Below, in pieces: positions 35,278 through 47,623 of a DNA stretch of 64,000 nt (its first letter is position 1; each line of letters opens with the position of its first letter). Where the stretch lies: assembly GCF_041146395.1 (NCBI RefSeq), contig NC_090999.1, forward strand, positions 73,041,001 to 73,105,000, in the 5' to 3' direction. The notes below the pieces were generated by a model. The model was not told the DNA's origin, ran no database searches, and was given only the letters and a program-made list of their open reading frames with translations. A program made the position numbers and the translations under genes. The stretch is from Eulemur rufifrons. Its lineage: Eukaryota; Chordata; Mammalia; Primates; Lemuridae.

Positions 35278-36546
35278 TAGGTCATTAAGTGTGAAATGTC
35301 CGAGTTCCTTAAATGCTAAGTTTGACAGTTGATATCTCTGACATTTCACGATTTTTTTTTTTTTTCCTTTTGTGAAGCTACATCCTCAGTCTTTCAAATG
35401 CATGTTTTGGTTTGTGATTATGGTTAACATCTTTTTTTTTTTAGAGCAATTTTTGTGAACCCAGGGGTAAGTCAAAAATTTGTTTGAATATGAGTTCCAT
35501 CATGGAACCAATGCAGTGTAGACAGCTTGAAATGTCATGAAAGTGTTTGGGAAGGATGTGGCTAATGAACGCACAATATGTGGATGGTTTGAGAAGTTCC
35601 ATTCTGGTGATTTTAATTTTGAAAGTGAGCCATGTGGGTGACCTGAGACCAAGGTGGATAATGATGAGCTAAAAGCTATAGTGGAAGAGAATCCATTTCA
35701 ACCTATGTGTGAATTAGCAGCAAGGTTTGATGTTACTATTCCAAGAATATTGGACCATTTGAAACAAATTGGCAAGATAAAGAGGCTGGACAGATGGGTA
35801 CTGTATGAATTAAACAAGCGTCAGAAGAGAAATTGTCTCGAAGCTTGCCTTTCTTTGCTGTCACCACATAAAGATGACCCATTTCTACACCATATTGTTA
35901 CGTGAGATGAAAAATAGATTTGTTTTGAAAATTGCAAGCATTCAGCACAATGGTTGGACAAAGATGAAATGCTAAAACACAGTCCAAAACCAAAGATTCA
36001 TCAAAAAAAGCCAATGGTGTCTATTTGGTGGTGCAGCACTAGTATTATCCACTACAGCCCCATGAAACCTGGTTAATCGATTACAGTGGATGTCTACTGC
36101 AACCAATTGGAGGAAATGATGAGGATGCTTGTGATTAAGCAGCTGAGATTTGTCAATAAAAACAGGCCAATCCTCTTGCAAGACAACATTCAACCACATG
36201 TCACACAACACTGCTGAAACTATAGAGGCTGGACTTGGAAACTCTCCGTCGTCTACTGTATTCACTAGACCTTTCACCAACTAACTACCACTGCTTCCAG
36301 GCTTTGGAACACTTCTTGCAAGGAAAAATATTCAACCCTCAACAAGCTACAGAAAACACCTTTTGTGATTTCATCGCCACTCACTCCTCAGGCTTCTTCA
36401 CTGCTGGCATAAACAAGCTAACGTTGAGATGGCAAAACTGTGTCAATAGTTTAGGTGCATATTTGATTAATTGTACTGCTTCCTGTTTGAGATATAATAA
36501 ACTAAACTTTTGATTCGAAATCAGACATTTCTTATTTAATGACCTA
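35278..36546 (+). mobile_element. complete mariner element with TIRs and TA duplication
   Basis: The left end is TA followed by GGTCATTAAGTGTGAAATGTC (35280 onward). The right end is its inverted counterpart, GACATTTCTTATTTAATGACC ending at 36544, followed by TA. TIRs of roughly 30 bp match at most positions. Length 1265 bp between the TAs, as usual for mariner (about 1.3 kb). It encloses a single decayed transposase gene in plus orientation. It landed inside sequence resembling an ancient MIR/L2 ('CTAATGAGGTA|ATATTA' after removing the element). Confidence 0.95.
35470..36513 (+). pseudogene. mariner transposase pseudogene (D,D34D family)
   Basis: Translated pieces in order show a mariner transposase. 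They are: an N-terminal helix-turn-helix part with NERTICGWFEKFHSG; an 83-codon frame at 35654-35905 (KIKRLDRWVLYELNKRQKRN, HHIVT); then HSAQWLDKDEM, PILLQDN.QPHV and YSLDLSPTNYHCF; and a 92-codon frame at 36235-36513 ending GINKLTLRWQNCVNSLG. The aspartates of IVT.DEK, LLQDN and YSLDL correspond to the three catalytic residues and are still readable, but stop codons (for example just before the first D and before W of DEKW) and at least one frameshift break the gene. It cannot encode an active enzyme. Subfamily not determined. Confidence 0.92.
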
Positions 36547-37190
36547 ATATTACTAGCTTATAGTGTTGTGGTAGTATTCTTGTCTATTATTAGCGTTTTT
36601 GGTAATGATATTTTTAGAGTGCAAAAGAATTCATATTTCATTCTTGCTGAAGCACAGGCTTTTTAAATCCCACAAGAACATTTAATTCATTATGTGAAAC
36701 TTAACTATAAATATTTTTTGCTTGACCTCAGATGATTCTGAAGCAGGTGATCTTCTAAACAGATCTTAGGAGAAACATTTCTATAGGAAATGATTTGGGG
36801 AAAGATTACTTTATTAGCTCTCTAAAGAACTGAAAACAAGTGTAAAGAATAGCATACATGTAATGCCAAAATCTTACATTTTTTTCTTAATATTTTCTGT
36901 ATATTTATTAAAACAACCAATATTTTAACAGAAATTATTTAAGAATTTCTTTCAGATTAAGTATCCATATAGAAATGTGACTATTATGTTCTATTATATT
37001 TTTTGTGTCTTCAGTATTATTTGATACAAAATACTATTATAATTTGAAATTTCACCTTTCATGAGTTAAAATTGAGATATGCATTTTTATATTAGTTCAC
37101 TATTGAATTTCTTTATGTGTATCCAGAAAAATTTCATTGAATGGATTTTGTATTCTTTTAGATTCTCATGTGGTTATCTTAGATGATTTA
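36547..37190. other. AT-rich DNA with no recognised gene
   Basis: No assignable feature. Confidence 0.5.
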
Positions 37191-37194
37191 AAAA

Positions 37195-37505
37195 TGGTAC
37201 TGTGCTAGTTTGCAGTCTCACCAGCAGTGTATGAGTTCTCCTATCTCTTAACCTCCAGGCCAACATTTGTTGTTTTGTGACTTTTTGATAAAAGCCATTC
37301 TCACTGGAGTTAAGTGATATCTCATTGTGGCTTTGATTTGCATTTTCCTGATGATTAGAGATGTTGAACATTTTTTCATGTTTCTTAGCCATTAGTCTAT
37401 CTTCTTTTGAAAAGTTTCTGCTCATATATTTTGCCCACTTTTTAATGGGGTTGTTTGATTTTTTTCTTTTGATATGCTTGAGTTCTTTCCTTGAGGTCAA
37501 CTTGG
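37195..37505 (-). repeat. L1 ORF2 C-terminal fragment, minus strand
   Basis: Antisense ORF2 text: 'TCTCACCAGCAGTGTATGAG', 'TCTCATTGTGGCTTTGATTT' and 'TTTTGCCCACTTTTTAATGG'. The minus-strand frame still reads SNNPIKKWAKYMSRNFSKED, the expected ORF2 C-terminal region. Truncated on both sides; no tail or TSD found. Confidence 0.9.
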
Positions 37506-37509
37506 ACCC

Positions 37510-40500
37510 ATTTCACAGCAAAGCCCTGGGATGTTTTTTAATCTAGAAAAACAAGGGTCAGACAGAATGGCATAATAAGTGAAACAATTTTGTGTTAAAG
37601 AGATGACTCATCTCCAATATCTGTGTGATGCATATTAATTGTTTCCTTTCTTGATTATTTTGATGAATAAAGCACTTATTACTGATCCGGATCCATTATT
37701 TTGCTCATTAAGAAAAGAAAACTGACCATTTGTAGTACAATTGATGGCTGTGTGTTCTAACTGGGAATAGATACTACTATCTGTAAGAATTGAAATTTTC
37801 TGTAGGAAAATATTTGGATATTGATTTTAGAAAATATCTTCATATATAAGAAGAAAAACTTATTTTATATGATAATTTGGGGCAAAAAACGCTGTTCAAG
37901 AGGAAAATTGTCCCTAATTGGCAAAATATGTAAAATAAGGGAAGGAAATTACTATCAAGAGTAGTATTTCTAATATCAATGAACCCAATTTAACCAATGG
38001 CTATAGAGATTGTGGGTACAGTAATATTTCCAACTCACTTTTTTAGTGTGGTGTCAACAAAACTATCAGATTCACTGTGGACTGTGATCTGTAGAAATTA
38101 TTTTCAATTTGCATTAATTTTGGATTATTTTTTCTGGAGACATACCATATTACTAATTTAGCTGCTTAAAGGCTAGAAATAGCATTTACAAATTGGTAGA
38201 CAATCTAAAGATAAATAATCCATCATATTGTGATAGATAACTTAAACTTTAATTACTCAGGTAAAACCACTTTCATTATAAAACATGTTATTAATATATT
38301 ATACAACCAAATCCCTTCATTAAATTCTATTAACACAATTAATAAGCAATTCACCCAGTGTATTGCTCTGTTTATCACTGGTTTACTTTGAATTATTAAG
38401 CAAACCTCAGAGTAGAGGGCCCCATATGAATTTCAAATACCACCTAGTTATTTAACCAATAAATACTGCACACAACACCTTTTTGTGTGCATGTGAAAAT
38501 AAAATCCAATACTTGTTTGTCTTTCAAGGACAATAGAATCTCCTAGATTTAAATTCAAGTAGAGAAATGTGCTAAGGAATAGGAGGAAGAAAATAAATTC
38601 ATCTGCCAACTAAGTAGTGACATTTACCTTCTCTAGAGACCCTAAACATTTTGAGTAAAGAAATACTGAAACTTTGTATCTTTCAGTTACAGCATTTCTA
38701 TTTATTAAATATCTCAGAATCAGGGTCTACACAAATTACCTTTGGTTCTCTGTAGTTTGGTATATCTTAAAGATATGAGAAAAAGAACTGGACTGTTTTC
38801 AAACTTTAGATCAAATCCAACCTCATACCTCCAGAGTTTCTAATATTTCTCATCCCATTCATTGATGTTTCCTTCCTCAAAATGTCATATTCCTTGTGTA
38901 GATCAAACCAAATACACAGGTAGTGCTGTCACAGAAGGGCATTTTGAGTATCCAGGGTAGTCAGAATTTTTTCATTAGTAATTTATTTTAACCAATCTGG
39001 AGATAGATATTTAAGCAAAACAAATTGATGATTGTTTTCCAACCAAACAAATGTATATTAGAATAACTAAAGTAGGGAAACAAATTATAATTTTCATATT
39101 GACATTTTTCTTCATGTTCAGAATAAATAAAAATAATTTTCTATCAACTTTGGTATACTGTCTTTGACAAGTTTTGCCTTATACTATACTTTTTCCAGGA
39201 TGAAATAGATTTTAACAGGATGTTTTATTTAATGACATAGTTTTAAGTTACATAACATACCATTAAAACCAAATCAAAGAACTAGACGTGTAGTTTGTTT
39301 AGCTGAAAAAAAATCACTCAGTTGCTATCAACTGTATACTTAAAATTAAACTCAAACTTGACTTCAATGTAACACTAAAATCAATCTATACTCATGCAGA
39401 CTCATTTGTACCATATGAACATATGAAAGAAAATGTTGGCCTTCCTAATTGTAGCAGCCTAAACCCAAGAATGCTTTTCCAGGAGGTTTAGATCTCCAGG
39501 CCCAAAGAGCAAAGTGAGGCAATAAAATCATGCTGGAACCAGTTCCCATCTCTTAATTTCTCCAGTACACACCATATGTAACAAAGAACATCTGGAACTC
39601 TGGAAGGATTTAAAAATAGCTATGATTATAAAAAGAGAAAAAATGGAGAGTTTTTGAAATATGATTTATCAATTTATCTTTACTTATTTTTATACCATTG
39701 TAACCAATGAAAGAAACTGGGATTAGATATCATAATTTTTATTTATTTGATCTAGAAGATTATTTTGTAATGTAAGCACTTTAAAGAATAAAAGAGAAAA
39801 CCAAAAAACATTATATTTTCTTTTTAATAAAAAATGAATTAAGGTCATTCTTATTAAGTTTGTGTGAGTTTACAAAGTTTATTCTCTTGCCTATTTTGTT
39901 ATAAAATTGATGTATATATTATTATACCAGTTATTGCATATAATTACTGTGTATATGTGAGTACAATATTACATATACTCATGTAAATAAATTTCTCTCA
40001 ATATTTAGTGCCGGGAAAAGAAAAATATTTCCTCTTATATACACTTAACTTTATTTAAATACAAGGAATATAAGCTAAGGTACTTCCCTCTTTGCTATAC
40101 ATATTAAGAAACCCAAAATTAAGTATAATATTGAAGGATAGAAACTACTGCTTACAGAAACACACCCACATCATAAGAAATTATTTCTAAAAGTGTATTA
40201 TTACATAATGTACTTATTCCTTAAAGGTAATAATTAAATTTAAAACAAAAGTTTTATGTATACAACTCTAACTTTCCAAGATTTTTCTTTAGTATTGTTT
40301 TCTCATTTCTGGATTATTTTGGATGTGTTTCAAGAGTGAGACACTTTTCATGTATTGAAATTAGCTGGGTTTTAAGGTAAACTCTCAGTGTTAATATTAG
40401 TCTCATTATATTCTTTACCCACAAATATTCTACTATTCCAGTCCTCTCCCTTATCTGTATATATGAGTATAAAGTTACTGTTTTCTAGCAATACTAATCT

Positions 40501-40525
40501 CTATCAAAATCCTCTGTTACGGGCA
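37510..40525. other. long AT-rich stretch with no recognised gene or repeat
   Basis: About 3 kb with no family signature I can identify and no reading frame beyond chance length. Confidence 0.5.
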
Positions 40526-40530
40526 CGTCT

Positions 40531-40570
40531 TTTTTTTTTTTTTTTTTTTTTTTTTTTCTTTTTTTTTTTA
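40531..40570. repeat. poly(T) tract
   Basis: About 27 Ts, one C, then about 11 Ts. It could be the tail of a minus-strand retroelement, but no element body or TSD is recognisable next to it. Confidence 0.9.
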
Positions 40571-41401
40571 CCAAATTTGCTTTTATAATCAAACCTATTT
40601 AGTAGCTCTTATGTAAAAGTGTTTTTTTCAAAAAGCCATTTTGTACATGAGTCTTTACTAGCAGTTATAACATTTTATATCTAATATTTATTCTACATAT
40701 GGGAATATATCAGAGAAGTCATGTTATTTTTAAAGTGTCAGGGCTAAAAATAAAAACTTTTTAGTAGTCCATCAAGCTAGATTTCTTTTCTGATATATGA
40801 GTGACACTAGACTTGTTAATAAAATAGTTCCAACTGGTCAAAGTTTATGGGCCAACATTTTTCTTCTTATGAACACTGTACAAAGTCATGAGAAGCAAAT
40901 CGGAATGCTAGCCATGCTGTATAAAAAGAATTGTAGGGAAATACACATTAAGGACCATATCACAATACTTTCTGGGCTTTATGAAACTTTCTACAATAAT
41001 ATCAATGTATTAATATATATGTTTCATTATATTTTAACAAACAATAATGCAATTTCTTATTTAAATGCTTGTAATAATTATTAAATTCATACATAACAAA
41101 TTCAGATTCCCATATAATTGAGAATTTCTGCTTCCAGCCAGATGTAACAAGTGGTACATGATTCATTCTCTCACTGGAAACAACTGAAAAGTGAGGACCA
41201 AAAAGGACAGTGGTGACTGAGATGTGGGACAGAAATGAGGTGCACACTGTGATTCCTCTAGCTTACTGCCTTGAGAGAATTTCTAGGCACAGGAACAGGA
41301 GACTGAGGTGGAGCTGGGAAGACTCCCTGAGATGAAAAGCTGGAGGTGAGATTCTGTGGAGTCGAGGCAGTGAGAGTTCACAGAACTCAGTACAGAAGAT
41401 T
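40571..41401. other. no recognised gene or repeat
   Basis: 41140-41400 is less AT-rich and may be old repeat. A 95-codon plus-strand frame at 40797-41084 has no domain. Confidence 0.45.
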
Positions 41402-41795
41402 AAAGAGTTGTGTACCTTCAAGTGTTACCACTCCCCAAACGGTGCGCAATGCACTCATTGTGTAGGCATACCCCCATTATTTCATATCATTGTACAAGAA
41501 ATAATGTATACATTATGAGGACATACTGTATCTAACAAGATATACTGTTAGACTCTTTGATTCTGTAAAATAAAAAAAAATAAAATAAAATAAAAAAAAA
41601 ATAGATAAGCTCAAAAGTATAACACTGAATGAAAACAATCAAATTGCAGTATCACAAGTACTGTTTGCAATAGCATTTATGTAGATATTAGAGAATATAC
41701 AAGATGAAATTATGTATTGTTTTGGTATATATATGTATATATGAAATAAAAGTATAAACCCATGTAAAAAAAAAAAAAAAAAAAAGAGTTGTGTA
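41402..41795 (+). mobile_element. L1 insertion: 5' inversion plus 3' transduction, 13-bp TSD
   Basis: AAAGAGTTGTGTA occurs at 41402-41414 and 41783-41795. Inside, 41415-41477 is L1 3' UTR in reverse orientation ('CACTCATTGTGTAGGCATAC'). It is followed by the downstream part of the same 3' UTR in forward orientation to 'TTGATTCTGTAAAATAAA' (about 41478-41570) and a first A-rich tail to 41601. About 165 bp of other sequence follows ('GATAAGCTCAAAAGTATAAC'), then a second A-run at 41766-41785. The inversion is a twin-priming product. The second tail within the same TSD pair marks the extra segment as transduced from downstream of the source L1. Confidence 0.88.
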
Positions 41796-42641
41796 GTGTC
41801 GATCGAAAAAAAAAAAAATCTCTAAATATGTTGAATTTATTTAGAAATTAGAAAAGAGGACTAGAATTTGAGATGCACAGTTATGGCAAGCCACATATGC
41901 ATCTGAAGGGCAGGTAGGGTAAAGGGAAGCTTCTACTGGCAAAAAGAGAAGTTTTTTCAGTTAAGCTTCTCTTATTGTGTGTGTATGTTGCATTTTCAGA
42001 GCTATATGCATAATTACTTAAAGATTTTACTGCAAAATTAACATCCTTGCTGTGAACAGGGAACAGGGCAAAAACCAGGATGGCAAAGCCTGAGATGAGG
42101 TGAAAAGCAAATCCAATTTTTCCTTGCACCATAGAAACCTCGTCAGGACTAGCTTTATTTGGTAATCCACATTTAAACTCTAACCTAAAGGGGGCCTCTT
42201 TGTGTTAGATAATGTAAGCATAAAAGGAGGCTGAATCTCTAATCAGATTAATCATATTTTGTAAGTCTCAAAAGCTTCATTAAAAGGACCTGGTATCCAA
42301 AAAAAAAAAAAGAGAGAGAAGTTTACCTAAGCTACTTCAAAACATAGTTCATTGATTTCAGAGACTCCAAGCCAGAGTTGGCATCAGTTCATTGGTGGAG
42401 ATACTATTACTGGGCAAGAGTTTTTGTTGTTGTTCTTGTTGTTTTGAGAGCATCTTATCTGAATTGTTGCAGTCCTAAAGAAATAATTTATTGTGGGATT
42501 ACTTGAGACAGTCTTTTAGACAGTCTTTGTCTCAGACATGCAAGCATGGGCTCTTATCCTTCATGCTGTCCTGGCTCTACTTTGTTTGGGTCTAACAAAA
42601 AGTGATTTCATTCTGGTATTATTTACTTTCATAGTAGATAG
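41796..42641. other. no recognised gene or repeat
   Basis: An 83-codon minus-strand frame at 41881-42132 begins with hydrophobic residues (GFAFHLISGFAILVFALFPV), but there is no supporting gene structure. A-run at 42300. Confidence 0.45.
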
Positions 42642-42736
42642 AGAACTGGCCATACCAACCTGAACATGCCCACTCTCATCTGATCTTGGAAGCTACGCAG
42701 GAGTGGGCTTGGTTAGTACTGGGATGGGAGAATTGC
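42642..42736 (+). pseudogene. RNA5S pseudogene: 5S rRNA pseudogene, 3'-truncated
   Basis: Follows 5S rRNA from about position 1 to 95: 'GGCCATACCAACCTGAAC', 'CATCTGATCTTGGAAGCTA', 'GGGCTTGGTTAGTACTGGGA', 'TGGGAG'. About 15% of bases are changed and the final 25 or so nt are missing. The internal control region is partly kept but altered. No A-tail or TSD is evident at the break. A lone diverged copy, so a dispersed pseudogene rather than part of the rDNA array. Confidence 0.93.
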
Positions 42737-42739
42737 AGT

Positions 42740-44400
42740 CTGATTCTAAAAACCTTGAAGCAGTTAGTAATTTAAAACTAAGCTATAAAAATAATATAAT
42801 TAATGAAAGATTAATGTGTTCAAATTGTTTCAAACTTTAGAATTATTTAAAATATTTTTAAAATTTTACTAACTTGGGTACTTACAGTACTCCAACACAT
42901 ATATATTCATGTCTATAAATAATACAGCTCCCCTTACTCACATATCTTCTCTAGTGCCTGATAGATTATTAAAATGCCAGGATGTGCATAGTAAATTTAT
43001 TCATAACTGTATTAGTTTAGTCAAGTTTTAAAACCAGCCTGAGTCTGCACCACTTCATTTGTGAAATAGTGATATAAATACTTAAAAATGTTGCTATAAG
43101 AATCAAATAGATAACATATAATTGTCTTATTTTAAGAACTCAACTAATATCATTTCCCTTCTCTTGTTCATATTTTGCCCACTGACAATACTGCTCTAAG
43201 ATAATTTCTGGGTTAATACAACCATTAGTCTTTCATGCAAAAGGAAATATTTCAAAATATTTCCTGGGATTGATTTTTAAATAGTCTGACACAAATTTGT
43301 ATGAATCATTTGCGATTGAAAGAAGACAGGTCCCTTGGAGAGCTCTAGAAGTGAAGTTTATTTCTCATTTATGTTCTTAGTAGGAATCTATAGCAGGTTT
43401 TGCTACACAATGATTCACTGAAGCTGAAGACAGAGGGTTTATGTACAGTTTATTTGGCTAAAATTGTGTAAATCTTTCTTAGGACTTTTTAAGATTAATT
43501 TCATAATATTTGCTATATCTTCACCTGGAAGTCTGATATTTAAGTGAAAATTTATTATTTTTGTTATTGTTATTGAATTCTTTGATACATGCACTTATTT
43601 AGTGCAAATGAAATTCACAGAATAATAAAGTGCATATACATTTTAAGAGAATGATATCTACATTTTAGACTATCTAATTCTTATAAAGTAGGAATGAATG
43701 TCTTATAATAGGAAACTCTGAAAAATAGAAGATTTAACTCACTATGCAGCTGGGATTTTCTAAGCTGAGAATTGAATCTGGTACAAGTAATTACCAAAAA
43801 TAGACATTTTTGTAAGCACATTTTCTGTTATGGAGGATTTTCTTCTTATATATTACATATTGGGAGTTAAAATGAGGATCCAAGAAAAAAATTCCCTATT
43901 TCATATAAAAATTATTTTTTAAGAAAATTATTCAAATTTTAAAAAAGTTATTAATGGACAGTGAGCTTTATGTTCATTTTACTTTTGAAAGCAGTTTTTT
44001 TTTAAAATGTCAACATTTTTCTTCAGAGAGAAGAAGAGTAATATTTAAAAGCTAAAATATTAGACTGTGTGAACATTTCTAGGTCATTTTAAAATAAAGA
44101 ATAAAAGGCCTAGACAGAGGACACATGCTATTTTTTCATCTTTCATAGGTGGCAATCAACTGATATTATGCAATTTTTACTTTTTATTTAGAGAAATAGA
44201 TTTCATGTGTACTTTGTAAAATTTCTAAAAGCAGCTACTATGATAATGAAAAATCATCTATATGCCTTCCAAATTAATGGAGAAAAGTACTAAATGGAAA
44301 TACAGTTATGGAAGAAAACATGCAAAACTAATAAATAGGAAGCATAAAGTGGAAGAATATAAAATAGTATGCAAAAAGACATAATATACTTGTTTTGAGA
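42740..44400. other. AT-rich DNA with no recognised gene
   Basis: No assignable feature. Confidence 0.5.
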
Positions 44401-44404
44401 AAAA

Positions 44405-44660
44405 TTATAGTATGGTGTTTAAAAGCACAAACTCCAGGGCCTGATAGGCAAGATTTGAAATCTATCTAAATCAATCTTGGTCTATTCCTAGATGTATGGT
44501 CTTATATAAGTTATTTAATATCTTTATGCTTAAATTTTCTCATATGTAAAATGAAAGTAATAATAAAATATACCTAGGTTGATTTTGTGATTATTAAATG
44601 TATTTTGTGATGACTGGGTCCCTAGAATAAGTGTCTACTTTTTATTACTGGCACTTATTC
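44405..44660 (+). repeat. MIR SINE, plus strand
   Basis: 'GTATGGTGTTTAAAAGCACA', 'TTCTCATATGTAAAATGAAA', 'GTAATAATAAAATATACCTA' and 'GTGATTATTAAATG' follow the MIR layout. Diverged. Confidence 0.8.
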
Positions 44661-45059
44661 TTGTACATAAAGTTAATGAATTAAACACATCTATTACAAG
44701 GAAAATTACTTTTAGAGTCAAATCACGATTAAAGAAAAATTTCTTTAATGATTACATATTTTACAATATGAGGGAATAAGCAAAGAAAGCAGAAGGGAAT
44801 GTTTCAGAAAACAGGAAACCAACACAAGAGAGAGGTGAAGGCAATTAAGATTAAAAGAAGTTTCAGAAAGAACTAGTAGAAGACCTACAGAATTACTAAT
44901 CCAGAGTTAAAGAAGCTAAAGAAGAAATACAGGAGAAATGTTTCCCTCCCAAAACAATCTATGAATTTTCTGTCAGTTTTGACTAAATTAACCTTAACTA
45001 AAACAGGATGACTGTGAACTACATTCTTAAATCTCAAAGAGAAGTAGATTTACCATGAA

Positions 45060-45690
45060 GCTAATACCCTAAGGGAATCTACAGATTAAATACAATCTTT
45101 CTCAAAATGCCAATGACATTCTTCACAGAAAGAGCAAAAACAGTCTTAAAACTCATATGAAAATGCAAAAGACTCAAGATAGCCAAAGAAATCTTGAACA
45201 AAAAGAACAAAGCTGGAGGCATTGTGCTACCTAACTTTGAAATATACTACAAGGCTAAAGTAACAAAACTACATGGTACTGGCATAAAAATAAACACATA
45301 GACCAGTGGGATAGAGAACCTAGATATAAGTACACACATTTACAACCAACTGATTTTGACAAAGTTGCCAAAAGCACAGAGGATGGGGAGTAGGGGTATG
45401 GGAAGAAGTTTGTCAATGGGTACAAAATTACAGTTAAATAAGAAGAATACACTCTGCTATTATATTATATAGTACGGTCATTATAGCTAATAACAATGTA
45501 TTATTTAATATATATTTCAGGATAGCTAGAGAAGATTATCATGAATGTCACCATCACAAAGAAATGATAAACGTTTGAGATGCTGGACATGTTAACTACA
45601 CTGATTTGATCATTAAACAGTGTATAGATGTGTTGAAGCATCACAGCATACCCACATGTGTCAATTATAAACAAAGTTTTAAAAAATCAC
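45060..45690 (+). repeat. internally deleted L1 (ORF2 joined to 3' UTR)
   Basis: 45060-45374 is sense ORF2 ('CAATCTTTCTCAAAATGCCA', 'AAGAACAAAGCTGGAGGCAT', 'CAACTGATTTTGACAAAG'). Directly after it comes L1 3' UTR of L1PB/L1MA type ('GAGTAGGGGTATGGGAAGAA', 'GGTACAAAATTACAGTTAAA', 'CACAAAGAAATGATAAACGT'), so the C-terminal part of ORF2 is missing. Confidence 0.85.
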
Positions 45691-45789
45691 ATTTAAGCAT
45701 ATTATAGCTGAATTGCTGGGAACAAACAAATCAAAATGTAAAATGCATAAAGAGAAAAAAGACACAATACATAAAACGAACAGTGCAAC

Positions 45790-46360
45790 AAATAAAAGTC
45801 AATTTTTAATTAGAAATAGAGGTTAGAGAACATCGGAACAATAGATTTGCAGTTCTAAAAAAATAGAACTGCATATCTCAAGTTCTGTATCCAACGTAAA
45901 ATTTTAATAAAAGTTTAAAATACTTTCATACATATAAACTAAGATAATGTTTCATCAGGAATAATGAACACAAGAAAAGCTAAAAGAAGTTACTCATACT
46001 TCTTTTAAAATAACCATAAACCACAAAACTGCAAGAAGGAATGAAAAAATCAGAAAGGTGAAATATTTTTATAAATGTTATAAAGAAAATAAATAACAAA
46101 CACTAATGATAAAATGCTGGAATAGCTATATTAATATCACAGAAATAAAAGTTTATCCGATTCAAGAAAGAGGATTTCTAGGGAAGAAGAAAGACATTTC
46201 ATAGGATAAAATGATGAATCAATCAGGAAAACATGATAATCCTCTTTGTGCACCTAATACCAGCGTGTCCAAACACATATAATTAATATTGACAGAACTT
46301 AAAAGAGAATTAGAACACTTTACAATAGCGGTAGGTCTTATTTAGTGTTTAATCTAGGTG
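45790..46360 (+). repeat. old L1M-type fragment
   Basis: 46230-46340 ('CTTTGTGCACCTAATACCAG', 'AATATTGACAGAACTTAAAA', 'GAGAATTAGAACACTTTACA') resembles the ORF2 endonuclease region of old L1s. The part before it is weaker. Both are highly diverged. Confidence 0.55.
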
Positions 46361-47235
46361 TGAAATATTGATTGCCTGAGAGGAAGAAAAATAAATTTAC
46401 AAATATTATGAGAAAGCATTGCATAGCCATACAGTTCAAGATAGTGAATAACAGTAAAGAATTAATTAAATCATAAAGTATGATGACTTCATAGAAAATA
46501 TAAAATCAAGAAATGAAAAGGATATTGAGTGTGGTTTTCAAATAATTGGCATGGAGAAATAAGAAAAACACATGATTTATATTAATTAAAATTAATTAAC
46601 TTTTAACAGTTTGTCTAAATCTTTATATTTACCTCCTTGAGGTGGCTGCTTATATTGATTGTAGTTGCAGATGGAGGGATAAAGAAGAAATACATTTCTA
46701 CCTGTGTGAAAAATTTTCATATTAATCTCCACCATGGTTTATCTCAAATATTTGGAATTTATGGAACCACAGAGGCCTCTGATTTTAAATAATTGTCCTG
46801 TATGTTAGAGGGATAGCAATGTTTTGTCTCTAAGACAGTTGCATCCGACTCGATGTATAGATTAAAGCATGCGTTAGAGTCTATGTTTAGGCTATATAGT
46901 AAGTTTCTTTTCTTACTTTTATATGTACTCCTATAACTCAATATCAATATCGTGAAGAATAGTGGATAGCATTTGGTAGCTTTATCAGATATCTCAGTTT
47001 ATGTGCATAAAACAAAGGCCTAGAAATGAAGGTAAGATTTCCTACTTAAAACTACTTTAAGTGCACTGTCAGATACAAAGCTGACAGGACATTACATTCA
47101 AAAGATGGAAGATTGAGTGTTTCAGCTTAAAACAGTGGCAAATCAATTTTAAATCTACTCTTTGATCAAATTTAGCTATGAAAGCTCTTTCCTCAGAGTT
47201 GGTTGTTGCAGTTGGATGTGGTTTTAAAATGTGAC
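46361..47235. other. no recognised gene or repeat
   Basis: No assignable feature. Confidence 0.5.
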
Positions 47236-47247
47236 CATAAGTTATTT

Positions 47248-47292
<45 letters not shown>

Positions 47293-47623
47293 TTGAGACA
47301 GAGTCTCACTTTGTTGCCCAGGCTAGAGTGAGTGCCATGGCATCAGCTTAGCTCACAGCAACCTCAGACTCCTCGGCTTAAGCGATCCTACTGCCTCAGC
47401 CTCCCAAGTAGCTGGGACTACAGGCATGCGCCACTATGCCCGGCTAATTTTTTTATATAGATTTTTAGTTGTCCATATAATGTCTTTCTATTTTTTAGTA
47501 GAGACGGGGTCTCGCTCAGGCTGGTCTCGAACTCCTGACCTTGAGCGATCCACCCGCCTCGGCCTCCCAGAGTGCTAGGATTACAGGCGTGAGCCACCGC
47601 GCCCGGCCCATAAGTTATTTTCT
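47236..47623 (-). mobile_element. strepsirrhine-type Alu, minus strand
   Basis: Perfect 15-bp TSD CATAAGTTATTTTCT at 47236-47250 and 47609-47623. A long T-run of about 41 nt leads into an antisense Alu ending GCGCCCGGCC at 47608. It shares with the 26.2-kb copy the start 'TTGTTGAGACAGAGTCTCAC' and the shortened 'TCTCGCTCAGGCTGG', indicating the same subfamily. Confidence 0.95.

Noticed and set aside
41881..42132. 83-codon minus-strand frame with a hydrophobic, signal-peptide-like start
   Set aside because: A single short frame without homology, exon structure or supporting context; compatible with chance in A/T-rich DNA.
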